From an uncultured Burkholderiaceae bacterium (lineage in GTDB: Bacteria; Pseudomonadota; Gammaproteobacteria; Burkholderiales; Burkholderiaceae), in the NCBI GenBank assembly GCA_937871985.1, contig CALMPB010000075.1, positions 1-17,309 on the forward strand: a stretch of DNA of 17,309 nt, in the 5' to 3' direction. The translations under genes and the position numbers were made by a program. Positions 7,069-13,758 of the stretch are shown in pieces. The number at the start of each line of letters is the position of its first letter. The first letter of the stretch is position 1. The notes under the pieces are model-generated. The model was not told the DNA's origin and did not search any database. It saw nothing but the letters and a program-made list of their open reading frames with translations.

Positions 7069-7974
7069 TCACGCGACGGGCCGGGCGTTTTCGACGGGCC
7101 TGCCCAACAGGAAATCGACATGCATCGCATCGAACAGCGCGGTGTCCTCGAACTGCGGCCAGTGCCCGCAGTTCTCCATGACGGTGAACAGCGCGCCCGG
7201 AATCATCGAGGCCATGCGCCTTCCCTCGGCGACGTTCGCGGTGGGGTCGTCCGAAGTCCAGACAACCAGAGTCGGCGCCTTGATTCTTCCGTAGTCCTCC
7301 GCCCGCAGGATATTGCGCTGCCTCACCTCCATGTCCTGCAGAATCATGTTGTGGCGCATGGCCTGTTCCATGCCCGGGCGGCTGTACATGGCCTGGCGGG
7401 TGGCCACCAGGTCGTCGTATACCTTGGACTTGTCGGCCATCAGCCATTCCAGGCGCGCCTTGATGAACTCCCAACTGGGATCCGTGGCGGCCCGCATGGA
7501 CAGCATCTTTATTCTTTCCATGACCGCCGGATCCGCCTGCGAGCCGCCCGCCGTGTTGAGCACCAGGCGCTCGATGCGGTCGGGATGGTCGATGGCGAAG
7601 CGGGCCGCTACCCATCCTCCCAGTGACTCGCCGCTGAGGCTGGCTTTTTCGATGCCCGCGGCATCCATGAAATGCAGCAAGTGGTCGATGTAGTGCCTGA
7701 TCTCCAGGTCGGTCTTCGAAAGGTCGGACCAGCCGTGCCCTATCATGTCTATCGACCAGGTGGAAAAATGGCTGGCGTGCGCCTTCAGGTTGCGGACGTA
7801 GGCTTCCGCATGGCCGCCTACCCCATGCAGGAAGATGAGGGCCGGCTTGCCTTTGTCGCCCGCATGCAGATAGCGCGTGCTGACGCCGCCCGCATCGATC
7901 CAGCCCTGCGAAAACGCCACGCCGCGCAAGTCGGCCCAGATGCTGCGAAATGTTGAACCCTGCTCTATGCCCAT
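7069..7974 (-). CDS. mhpC: Alpha/beta hydrolase, meta-cleavage product (C-C bond) hydrolase, MhpC role
   Basis: A 301-residue alpha/beta hydrolase with the triad Ser117 (nucleophile elbow GESLGG), Asp243 (VVWTSDDPTANV) and His271 (NCGHWPQFED). The oxyanion-side motif is FLHGVGGHAEAY. The CGHW signature and Arg193 fit C-C bond hydrolases that split ring-cleavage dienols. As first gene of the mhp operon it should hydrolyse the mhpB product to 2-hydroxypenta-2,4-dienoate plus succinate (or fumarate). It is more diverged from E. coli MhpC than its neighbours are from theirs, and resembles XylF/DmpD-like hydrolases as much, so the gene symbol rests partly on context. The ATG at 7974 has an AGGA ribosome site five bases upstream and a leader of about 30 bases. 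Confidence 0.85.
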   Translation of the reverse strand: MGIEQGSTFRSIWADLRGVAFSQGWIDAGGVSTRYLHAGDKGKPALIFLHGVGGHAEAYVRNLKAHASHFSTWSIDMIGHGWSDLSKTDLEIRHYIDHLLHFMDAAGIEKASLSGESLGGWVAARFAIDHPDRIERLVLNTAGGSQADPAVMERIKMLSMRAATDPSWEFIKARLEWLMADKSKVYDDLVATRQAMYSRPGMEQAMRHNMILQDMEVRQRNILRAEDYGRIKAPTLVVWTSDDPTANVAEGRRMASMIPGALFTVMENCGHWPQFEDTALFDAMHVDFLLGRPVENARPVA

Positions 7975-8011
7975 GATTCCTGTCTCCGTAAGTTGGAATA
8001 GTTATGCGGTC

Positions 8012-8040
8012 AAGATAAGACAGGGCTTCAGTTTCTACAA
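8012..8040 (-). promoter_or_regulatory. Activator-type promoter of the mhp operon
   Basis: On the minus strand TATCTT (8017-8012) is preceded 17 bases upstream by a poor -35 box, TTGTAG (8040-8035). A weak -35 is what an activator-dependent promoter should have. Transcription would start near 8005, about 30 bases before the hydrolase ATG. A run of nine A's (8039-8047) lies between the -35 region and the MhpR site and may bend the DNA. Confidence 0.55.
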
Positions 8041-8055
8041 AAAAAAACCTAAAAT
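8027..8055 (+). promoter_or_regulatory. Candidate mhpR promoter
   Basis: TTCAGT (8027-8032) and TAAAAT (8050-8055) are 17 bases apart. The -10 box matches five of six consensus bases. The predicted start, about 8062, falls inside the MhpR palindrome, which would let MhpR limit its own expression. Confidence 0.45.
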
Positions 8056-8071
8056 GTGCACCTGGTGCACA
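8055..8071. promoter_or_regulatory. MhpR operator, perfect 17-bp palindrome
   Basis: TGTGCACCTGGTGCACA is a perfect inverted repeat centred on base 8063. From memory, the E. coli MhpR operator is GGTGCACCTGGTGCACA, which differs only in the first base and is centred near -58 of the mhpA promoter. Here the centre is 58 bases upstream of the start predicted from the best -10 box of the hydrolase-mhpA-mhpB operon. The adjacent regulator is an MhpR orthologue by sequence. Confidence 0.85.
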
Positions 8072-8082
8072 AGGCTCTTATC

Positions 8083-8946
8083 ATGGCAGCATCGCCCTCG
8101 CCACGAAAAATCATGCCGCCGGTCAAACCCGCCTCGGAATACAAGAACGTCAGAAGCCTCTCGCGCGGGCTGGAAATACTGCGGGCCCTGAATACCTGCC
8201 CCAAAGGCCGGGCCACCAGCGGCGAACTGAGCGACATGACGGGCCTGCACCGCACGACCGTACGCCGCCTGCTGGAAACATTGGCCGACGCCGGATTTGT
8301 GCGGCGCAGCGAGTCCGACGACAGCTTTCGCCTTGCCTTGAAGGTGCGCGAGCTGAGCGAAGGATTCACGGATTCAGAGTGGATATCCACCATCGCCAGC
8401 CCGATCATGGGCGAGCTTCTGCACAAGGTCGTGTGGCCGTCCGACCTGAGCACGCCCAACGGAGACTTCCTGCAGGTTCGGGAGACCACGCACCGCTTCA
8501 GCCCGCTTTCCTTTCACCGCTCCATGGTGGGCAGGCGCCTGCCCATGCTGCTGACCGCGGCCGGGCAAGCCTATTTCGCCAACTGCGCGGAAGAAGAGCG
8601 CCAGGAAATCCTGCAAATGCTGCGCGCCGGAAACGGCGAGCAGGCGCGCCTGGCGTCGGATGCGGGGTTCATCCGGAACCTGCTGCGGCGGGTGCGCGCG
8701 GACGGCGTGGGCACCAATACGGGCGAATGGAACCACGGCGAGGAAAAAGGAAAAATAGGCGCCATTGCGGTGCCGATCATGCACGATGAACGTGCCCTGG
8801 GCTGCCTCAATGTCATCTATTTGACGCGCGCGGTGCGGCTTGAAGAAGCTATAGAACGGTTCGCCCCGCAACTACGTGCCGCCGCAGAAAAAATTTCCGC
8901 CGGGCTGGAGGATTTCCATGCGTCGGATGGCGCGCGGCCAACGTGA
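8083..8946 (+). CDS. mhpR: IclR-family transcriptional activator of the mhp operon
   Basis: A 287-residue IclR-family regulator, wording very close to E. coli MhpR: TGLHRTTVRRLLETL (recognition helix, about 54-68), SDDSFRLALKVRELSEGF, ISTIASPIMGELL, RETTHRFSPLSFHRSMVGRRLP, and EKGKIGAIAVPI in the effector domain. MhpR activates the mhp genes when bound to 3-(3-hydroxyphenyl)propionate. I use the ATG at 8083, which has AAGG eight bases upstream. A GTG at 8056 would open the same frame earlier but sits inside the operator palindrome. An ATG at 8113 is also possible and would give a protein nearer the E. coli length. The gene is divergent from the operon it should control. Confidence 0.94.
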   Translation: MAASPSPRKIMPPVKPASEYKNVRSLSRGLEILRALNTCPKGRATSGELSDMTGLHRTTVRRLLETLADAGFVRRSESDDSFRLALKVRELSEGFTDSEWISTIASPIMGELLHKVVWPSDLSTPNGDFLQVRETTHRFSPLSFHRSMVGRRLPMLLTAAGQAYFANCAEEERQEILQMLRAGNGEQARLASDAGFIRNLLRRVRADGVGTNTGEWNHGEEKGKIGAIAVPIMHDERALGCLNVIYLTRAVRLEEAIERFAPQLRAAAEKISAGLEDFHASDGARPT

Positions 8947-8986
8947 GTCCCGAATCGGAAGCATGCCGAAAAGCATTGAGAAGGTG

Positions 8987-9060
8987 TCCGCCCTACACGA
9001 ATCGAACGTGTGACCGCTCGCTTAGAAGGCGAGTGCTCTATCCAACTGAGCTAAGGGCGG
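8987..9060 (-). tRNA. tRNA-Arg, anticodon UCU
   Basis: Read on the minus strand, the acceptor stem CCGCCCT pairs fully with AGGGCGG, followed by discriminator A. The D arm is AGCTCAGTTGGATAGAGC. The anticodon stem CTCGC/GCGAG encloses the loop CTTCTAA (anticodon TCT, reading AGA). The T arm is ACACG-TTCGATT-CGTGT. CCA is not encoded. The gene is complete and looks functional. Confidence 0.96.
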
Positions 9061-9077
9061 CCTGAAGAAACCGGCTA

Positions 9078-9083
9078 ATTATA
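9078..9083 (-). promoter_or_regulatory. -10 box of the tRNA-Arg promoter
   Basis: A perfect TATAAT on the minus strand lies 17 bases upstream of the tRNA 5' end. A GC-rich discriminator (GCCGG) follows two bases after it, as in stringently controlled stable-RNA promoters. No convincing -35 hexamer is present at the expected distance. Confidence 0.6.
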
Positions 9084-9209
9084 GTATGCCGCGCCGTCGG
9101 GCCGTGGGAGCCCTGTGGGGGACGGAGCCGGATTGTACACGACGGCATCGGCAATCCCGGTGTCCCGCCCAAGTAAAATCTTGTGGGCAACTGCTAACGT
9201 TCCTTTACA

Positions 9210-9237
9210 TTGTGCCGTACCATGCGCGGGGCATAAT
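9210..9237 (+). promoter_or_regulatory. Weak promoter candidate for pldA
   Basis: TTGTGC (9210-9215) and CATAAT (9232-9237) are 16 bases apart, 44 bases upstream of the pldA ATG. The -10 matches five of six bases and the -35 only three. It is the best pair I see in the 221-base gap between the tRNA and pldA. Confidence 0.35.
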
Positions 9238-9281
9238 GCTAAAGTCTCGAACCTGGTTATTCAGCATAAAGCGCAAGGCCC

Positions 9282-10586
9282 ATGCTCATTTCATTGCCCG
9301 CGAAACCCGTTACACGCACGCTGTGCGCATCGCTATTGATCTTCGGCCTATGGTGGGGCTCCAGCGCACAGGCCGGAATCACCTATCAACTGGACAGCGT
9401 GCACGCCACCAGCGGCGAAACCGTGCATATCAAGGGCATGCTGTTCAACGACACGGCCAATGCGCTTTCATGGGTGCCGCCCAAGACCCTGGTGCTGCAA
9501 TGGCGGGCCGGAAACGGCCAGGCCGTGCGTTCGCTGGCCTATCTGGACACATCGCCCGAACCGGTCAACCTGCCCGTCAACAATTTCGTCGCCTTTTCCT
9601 GGCGCGCCGTCGTCCCCAAGGCGGTCAAGGGACTGCAGGCCATCAATATCGAAGGCGAGCGGACACTGCTTGCGCTGGACACCAGCCCGCTCGCAACCAG
9701 TCCCGTCGCGGGCACGCCGGCCAACGGGCCGGTCATCGACGCCGGGGCGGGTACACCCGGGCAGGCCGAACCCCCTCTGCCGGACAAAGTCGTCGTGGCG
9801 GCAGGCGCCTCCGTCGACCAGGGGCCGCCGCCGGCAAACGGGACGCTGGCGGCTCCGTCATCGGCCTTCGATAAATTCCGCACGGCCATCTCGCCTTTCG
9901 AGCCCATCTACTTCGACGTCGGCACAAAAGGCGGCACCAACGCGCGCTTCCAGATCAGCTTCAAATACCGGCTCTCGACGCCGCGCGATGCGAGCAAGCC
10001 CGACTTTCTGGACTACCTGTACGTGGGCTACACGCAAACCGCCTTATGGGATCTGCAGGGCAAGTCCAAGCCTTTCATCGACACCACCTACAACCCCAGC
10101 CTGTTCTGGCATAACGACAAGCTCTGGCAGTCTCCGGACAACAACTGGTACGCGGGGCTGAGCACCGGCGTCGAACACAAATCCAACGGCAAGGGCGGTG
10201 CCGATTCCCGCTCGCTCAACGACGGTTTCATCCAGCCCGAACTTAACTACCGTTTCGGCAACGGCAGCACGCTGAGCTTTACGCCCCGCATCAAAGGCTA
10301 CTTTTCCAAAAACGAAAATCCGGACTATGCCGACTATGCGGGCTATGTGGACTGGAAACTGCGCTGGGAGCAGGACAACGGCCTGGTGCTTGCGGGGCTA
10401 TACCGTCAAGGCAAGCAAGGCCATTCGGCCACTCAACTGGAGGCGGCCTGGCCGCTGCAGCGCACCTTCCTCCATATGAACGGCTATTTGCATCTGCAGT
10501 ATTTTCGCGGCTACGGCGAGACGCTGCTGGGCTACAACCAGAAGAGCGACCCGCAAGTGCGCATCGGCCTCTCGTTCGTACCTTGA
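9282..10586 (+). CDS. pldA: Outer membrane phospholipase A (OMPLA) with N-terminal extension
   Basis: A 434-residue exported protein. The signal peptide (about 1-31, hydrophobic LCASLLIFGLWWG ending SAQA-G) is clear. The C-terminal half is the OMPLA barrel with the catalytic set at exact family spacing: His299 and Ser301 in VEHKSNG, and Asn313 in DSRSLND, twelve residues after the Ser. The closing strand ends in an aromatic-type pattern (VRIGLSFVP) typical of outer-membrane proteins. OMPLA hydrolyses phospholipids mislocalised to the outer leaflet and is activated by Ca2+ and dimerisation. E. coli PldA is about 289 residues. The extra part here (about 32-135, plus a Pro/Ala/Gly-rich linker to about 195) looks like a small beta domain of unknown role. 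AAGG lies only three bases before the ATG. It is not linked in function to the catabolic genes. Confidence 0.92.
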   Translation: MLISLPAKPVTRTLCASLLIFGLWWGSSAQAGITYQLDSVHATSGETVHIKGMLFNDTANALSWVPPKTLVLQWRAGNGQAVRSLAYLDTSPEPVNLPVNNFVAFSWRAVVPKAVKGLQAINIEGERTLLALDTSPLATSPVAGTPANGPVIDAGAGTPGQAEPPLPDKVVVAAGASVDQGPPPANGTLAAPSSAFDKFRTAISPFEPIYFDVGTKGGTNARFQISFKYRLSTPRDASKPDFLDYLYVGYTQTALWDLQGKSKPFIDTTYNPSLFWHNDKLWQSPDNNWYAGLSTGVEHKSNGKGGADSRSLNDGFIQPELNYRFGNGSTLSFTPRIKGYFSKNENPDYADYAGYVDWKLRWEQDNGLVLAGLYRQGKQGHSATQLEAAWPLQRTFLHMNGYLHLQYFRGYGETLLGYNQKSDPQVRIGLSFVP

Positions 10587-10677
10587 GCATGCGCGACCGG
10601 CAACGCCGCCGCGCTTGACAGCGCAACGATCGAGTTCGCGCACGCGCCGCAAAGACGCGGCTGACGAAGCAGCGCGA

Positions 10678-12942
10678 TTACGCCTCGGCGGTTTCCGTGC
10701 TTTGTATGCCTTGCACGATGCGTTCGGGCGTAAAGGGAACCTCCCGGAAGCGCACGCTGGTCGCATCGAACAAGGCATTGGCGATGGCTGCCGCGCTGGG
10801 AACCGAGGAAGACTCGCCCGCCCCCATGGGGGGCTGGTCCTGGCGCTCGGCCAGGTAGACGTCGATGACGGGAACATCGGTAAACGACAAGATGGGATAA
10901 GCCCCCCATTCCAGGTCGACGACGCCGGTGGCGTCGAACACCACATGCTCTTTGAGCACCCGGCTGAGCGACTGGATGATATTGCCGTGCAATTGGTGCC
11001 GCACGCCATCGGGGTTGACCATCATGCCGGTGTCCTGACCCACGGTAACCCGCTTGACGGCAAGACGGCCGGTGGCCGCATGAACCGATATGTCGACGAC
11101 CCATACCGACCAGGCCGCGCCGAAACCCGGAAAACGGCTGTGGACATAGCGCGCATACGATACGCCGCGCCCATGCAGCAAGCCGTTTTCGTCGACATGG
11201 CCGCGTGAGCCGTGCGCGCCCGTCCATTGCGCCCTTCGCGCGGTTTCCTGCAGCAGGGCGTGGGCCCGCTCGTCCTTGAGATGCCGCAAACGGAACTCGA
11301 CCGGATCGCTGCCGGTTTCGGCCGCCAGTTCGTCGATGAAGGAATCGTGCGCAAAGGAATTCGGCATGGCCGAAACGCCGCGCAGCCAGGCCGACCGCAC
11401 AATGGCGGCCATATCGCGGCAAGCGACGCGCATATTGGGGTAATCGTAGGGCGGCACCGACGTGCGGTCGCCCATTTCGAGCATGCGCGGTTCGGCGCTG
11501 AGCGTGCCGGTGAGCAGCAAGGCCAGGGTTGGAGCATCGTTGGAGGGATAGCGCGTAATGAAATCGTACGACAGCAGATTGCCCTGGGTGTCGGTGGCGC
11601 CGGTGATGTCGACGAGCTGCGCCGCCCCCTTGGGTTCCCAGCCGTGTTCCTGTTCGCGGGTAAGCTGCACGCGCACCGGATGCCCCACCGCCCGGGAAAG
11701 CAGGGCCGCGTCGGCACAGGCGTCGTCGGCGCAATTGCGCCCGTAGCAGCCCGCGGCTTCCATGCGGATGATCTCGATGCGGCCTTCGTCCAGCTTCAGC
11801 AGGCGGCTGAGCTCGACCCGCAGCATATGCGGGTTTTGGCTGCCCGACCACACCTTGACATGCTCTTCGGTAAAGTCGGCGACCGAGCACGAGGGGCCGA
11901 TGGAGGCGTGCATCTGGTAGGGCCAAACGTAGCTGCGCTTGAGAACCACGCCGGCCTTGGCCTGCTCGCTGGCGTTGGTCTGTTCGACCAGCACCCGCTC
12001 TTTATAGGGTTCGGCGCGCAACGCCTGATCGAGATTGCCCAGGGGAACCAGGTTTTCGGGCTTGCGCCAGACGACCTTGAGGGCGCGAGCCGCCTTGATG
12101 GCGTGCTCTTCGCGCCTGGCCACCACGCCCACAAAGTCGCCGATGGCCACCACGCGGATGTCGTCGGCGATATGCGCCACGGAAGATTCGTCGATGGACA
12201 CCAGACTGTGGCCGACAAAGGCGCCGCTATCGCGCCCTGTATACGGTGGACGCACCACCCGCCCGTGCCACATGCCGGGCACGCGCATATCGTGCACGTA
12301 GACGAGCTGGCCCGTAGCCTTGAGGGGAAGATCGACCCGCTTGACGGATCTGCCGATGATCGTATAGGAATGAGCGGGCTTCAGCCGCACCTCGGTGCTG
12401 TATTCCAGCTGGATATGCTGGTTGCCCAGCAAAGACCAATACGAAGCCTGCCGCCCGTCGGGAGCCTTGATGACGCCATCGACAATGGTCAGCGATGAGG
12501 CTTCGACCCCGAACTGGCCCGCCGCCTGGCTCAGGAAGAATTCGCGCGCCTGGGCCGCCGCATTGCGCAAGGGCACGGACGAGATTTGTATGGTGGCGCT
12601 GGCGATGGTGGGACCCTGGTTGGGCGTGGCCTCGGTGTGGCCCAGAACCATGCGCACACGGCGGAATTCCAGGTTGAGCTCTTCGGCGACGATCTGGGCC
12701 AGGGACGTGCGCACGCCGGTTCCGAGGTCGACGTGGCCATTGAAGGCCAGCACTTCGCCGCTTGCCAGCAAGGCGATGAAGATATCGGAATGCGCCTGCA
12801 GGTAACTGGAGGCAATGCCGGGCTGGCCGGCCGCCGGCTTGGGCGGCTGGGCCGGCGCGCGCGCCACCAGCAAGGCGCCGGACTGCCCGAACAGTTTCTG
12901 GAATTCGGATTTAGGCTGGGTATAAAGCATGTTGAGCACCAT
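10678..12942 (-). CDS. Molybdopterin-binding catalytic subunit of a NicB/IorB-type molybdenum hydroxylase
   Basis: A 754-residue molybdenum-hydroxylase large subunit with IorB/NicB-type order. An N-terminal Mo-cofactor segment contains GHVDLGTGVRTSLAQI (about 69-84) and NQGPTIASATIQ. It is followed by the a/b hammerhead domain (about 205-295) and the main cofactor domain. Motifs include YVWPYQMHASIGPSCSV, EAAGCYGRN (about 395-403) and PMGAGESSSVPSAAAIANA, with the catalytic Glu710. It has no signal peptide and no cytochrome domain, unlike NicB. Family members hydroxylate N-heterocycles or aldehydes using water as oxygen source, passing electrons to a [2Fe-2S] subunit. That subunit is encoded divergently at 13282. 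The ATG at 12942 has no good ribosome site; an ATG at 12930 is possible. Nicotinate, isoquinoline or another heterocycle cannot be told apart here. Confidence 0.9.
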   Translation of the reverse strand: MVLNMLYTQPKSEFQKLFGQSGALLVARAPAQPPKPAAGQPGIASSYLQAHSDIFIALLASGEVLAFNGHVDLGTGVRTSLAQIVAEELNLEFRRVRMVLGHTEATPNQGPTIASATIQISSVPLRNAAAQAREFFLSQAAGQFGVEASSLTIVDGVIKAPDGRQASYWSLLGNQHIQLEYSTEVRLKPAHSYTIIGRSVKRVDLPLKATGQLVYVHDMRVPGMWHGRVVRPPYTGRDSGAFVGHSLVSIDESSVAHIADDIRVVAIGDFVGVVARREEHAIKAARALKVVWRKPENLVPLGNLDQALRAEPYKERVLVEQTNASEQAKAGVVLKRSYVWPYQMHASIGPSCSVADFTEEHVKVWSGSQNPHMLRVELSRLLKLDEGRIEIIRMEAAGCYGRNCADDACADAALLSRAVGHPVRVQLTREQEHGWEPKGAAQLVDITGATDTQGNLLSYDFITRYPSNDAPTLALLLTGTLSAEPRMLEMGDRTSVPPYDYPNMRVACRDMAAIVRSAWLRGVSAMPNSFAHDSFIDELAAETGSDPVEFRLRHLKDERAHALLQETARRAQWTGAHGSRGHVDENGLLHGRGVSYARYVHSRFPGFGAAWSVWVVDISVHAATGRLAVKRVTVGQDTGMMVNPDGVRHQLHGNIIQSLSRVLKEHVVFDATGVVDLEWGAYPILSFTDVPVIDVYLAERQDQPPMGAGESSSVPSAAAIANALFDATSVRFREVPFTPERIVQGIQSTETAEA

Positions 12943-13082
12943 GGCGGTTAGAGCGCGGATGCCATCGTTGCTGCGAAAACCACCATGCCGCAGGCTTATA
13001 TAACGTGTACATCACAACGCCCACCATACACCAAAAGACTGCCCGCATAAAGGCACAATGCAGCAATTTCGCCTCTTGCGCT

Positions 13083-13098
13083 GCGCCTTGCAAGGCGC
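13083..13098. repeat. Perfect 16-bp palindrome in the divergent region
   Basis: GCGCCTTGCAAGGCGC is self-complementary without a spacer. A nearby CTTGCG (13075-13080) can also pair with CGCAAG (13096-13101), giving an alternative fold. It may be a regulator site shared by the divergent genes or a transcript hairpin; no regulator gene lies alongside. Confidence 0.5.
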
Positions 13099-13153
13099 AA
13101 GGTCACTATTAGCCGGGGGAATCAGTAATAACCCTAGATTCGTCGACAATTGC

Positions 13154-13180
13154 GGTAAATACCGGGTGAATTTATTTACC
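13154..13180. promoter_or_regulatory. Inverted repeat GGTAAATA-N11-TATTTACC overlapping the -35 region
   Basis: Perfect 8-bp arms, 13154-13161 and 13173-13180, flank an 11-base spacer. The right arm covers the -35 hexamer of the plus-strand promoter. The placement suits a repressor or a class-II-type activator of the 2Fe-2S/cytochrome operon; the cognate protein is not identified. Confidence 0.5.
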
Positions 13181-13203
13181 CTTAAAACTAAAGCGCATAC
13201 ACT
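13175..13203 (+). promoter_or_regulatory. Promoter candidate for the 2Fe-2S/cytochrome operon
   Basis: TTTACC (13175-13180) and TACACT (13198-13203) are 17 bases apart, each matching four of six consensus positions. Transcription would begin near 13210, about 70 bases before the ATG at 13282. Confidence 0.45.
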
Positions 13204-13281
13204 CCAAATAAACCATCCATCCGGATGCGCCCGCCTTGTGCCCAGGCCGCAACCGGAACGCAAGAATCCAACCCACTGATC

Positions 13282-13758
13282 ATGAGCGGCAAAACCCAGA
13301 CTTTTACCTTGAGCGTCAACCAGGCGACTCACCACATCGATGTCGAACCCGATACCCCGTTGCTCTATGTGCTGCGCAACGACCTGGAGCTGAACGGCCC
13401 CAAGTTCGGCTGCGGCCTGGGCGAGTGCGGCGCCTGTACGGTGCTGGTGGACGGTGTAGCCGCGCGATCCTGTGTCGTGCCGGTGAAAAGCGTCGTCGGC
13501 CACGACATCACGACGCTCGAAGGCCTGGGCTCGCCCGAGCTGCCGGGCCTGGTCCAGCAGGCCTTCATCGACAAGCAAGGCGCGCAATGCGGCTATTGCC
13601 TGAATGGCATGATCATGACCATTCAGGCCCTGCTCAACCGCAACCCGAACCCGACCGAGCAGCAGATCCGCCAGGAGCTCAAATACAATCTCTGCCGCTG
13701 CGGCACCCATATGGAAATCATGGAGGCGGCGCTGCTGGCCGTGGAGCGCAACCGATGA
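13282..13758 (+). CDS. [2Fe-2S]x2 iron-sulfur subunit of a molybdenum hydroxylase (NicA/IorA type)
   Basis: A 158-residue small subunit with both clusters of the xanthine-oxidase family. The plant-type ferredoxin ligands are Cys44, Cys49, Cys52 and Cys64 (GCGLGECGACTVLVDG). The second, all-helical cluster ligands are Cys103, Cys106, Cys138 and Cys140 (QCGYC and NLCRCGTH). The length and the closing CRCGTH pattern fit IorA/NicA, which carry electrons from the Mo centre. The ATG at 13282 is chosen because MSGKTQTFTLSVN matches the family N-terminus; an in-frame ATG at 13225 adds an unrelated stretch. Its stop overlaps the next start as ATGA. No strong ribosome site is seen. The likely catalytic partner is encoded divergently at 10678-12942. 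Confidence 0.95.
   Translation: MSGKTQTFTLSVNQATHHIDVEPDTPLLYVLRNDLELNGPKFGCGLGECGACTVLVDGVAARSCVVPVKSVVGHDITTLEGLGSPELPGLVQQAFIDKQGAQCGYCLNGMIMTIQALLNRNPNPTEQQIRQELKYNLCRCGTHMEIMEAALLAVERNR

Larger units (their letters stand above)
12943..13281. other. Divergent intergenic region between the two halves of the Mo-hydroxylase locus
   Basis: A 339-base stretch with no supported gene. It has an AT-rich patch near 12996-13003 that could be the -10 region for the minus-strand Mo subunit, although no matching -35 is seen. It also holds a perfect GC palindrome at 13083-13098, an inverted repeat at 13154-13180 and a plus-strand promoter at 13175-13203. Both halves of the enzyme are probably controlled from here. 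Confidence 0.6.

Noticed and set aside
5963..7294. A 443-codon plus-strand frame over mhpA and the hydrolase gene.
   Set aside because: Antisense to two well supported genes; no recognisable protein features.
8056..8082. A GTG start for mhpR at 8056.
   Set aside because: It lies inside the operator palindrome and lacks a ribosome site, whereas the ATG at 8083 has AAGG at good spacing.
8987..9060. tRNA-Arg as an integration site of a genomic island.
   Set aside because: I see no integrase gene and no direct repeat of the tRNA 3' end in the window.
10587..10677. A terminator between convergent pldA and the Mo subunit gene.
   Set aside because: No stable stem followed by a T-run is visible in the 91-base gap on either strand.
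11212..12498. A 428-codon open frame on the plus strand opposite the Mo subunit gene.
   Set aside because: It is antisense to a gene with clear family motifs. High GC content makes long antisense frames common, and the translation shows no domain.
13236..13754. The long reading frame ending at 16691 opens 519 bases before the chosen start.
   Set aside because: That extension runs out of frame through the whole 2Fe-2S gene and gives no recognisable protein. The ATG at 13755 overlaps the 2Fe-2S stop and is the natural start.
8987..13758. A quinoline pathway linking the Mo hydroxylase to mhp (quinoline can give 2,3-dihydroxyphenylpropionate).
   Set aside because: The known quinoline oxidoreductase has a three-subunit flavin-containing form. 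The two loci here are separated by a tRNA and pldA with no shared control signal.
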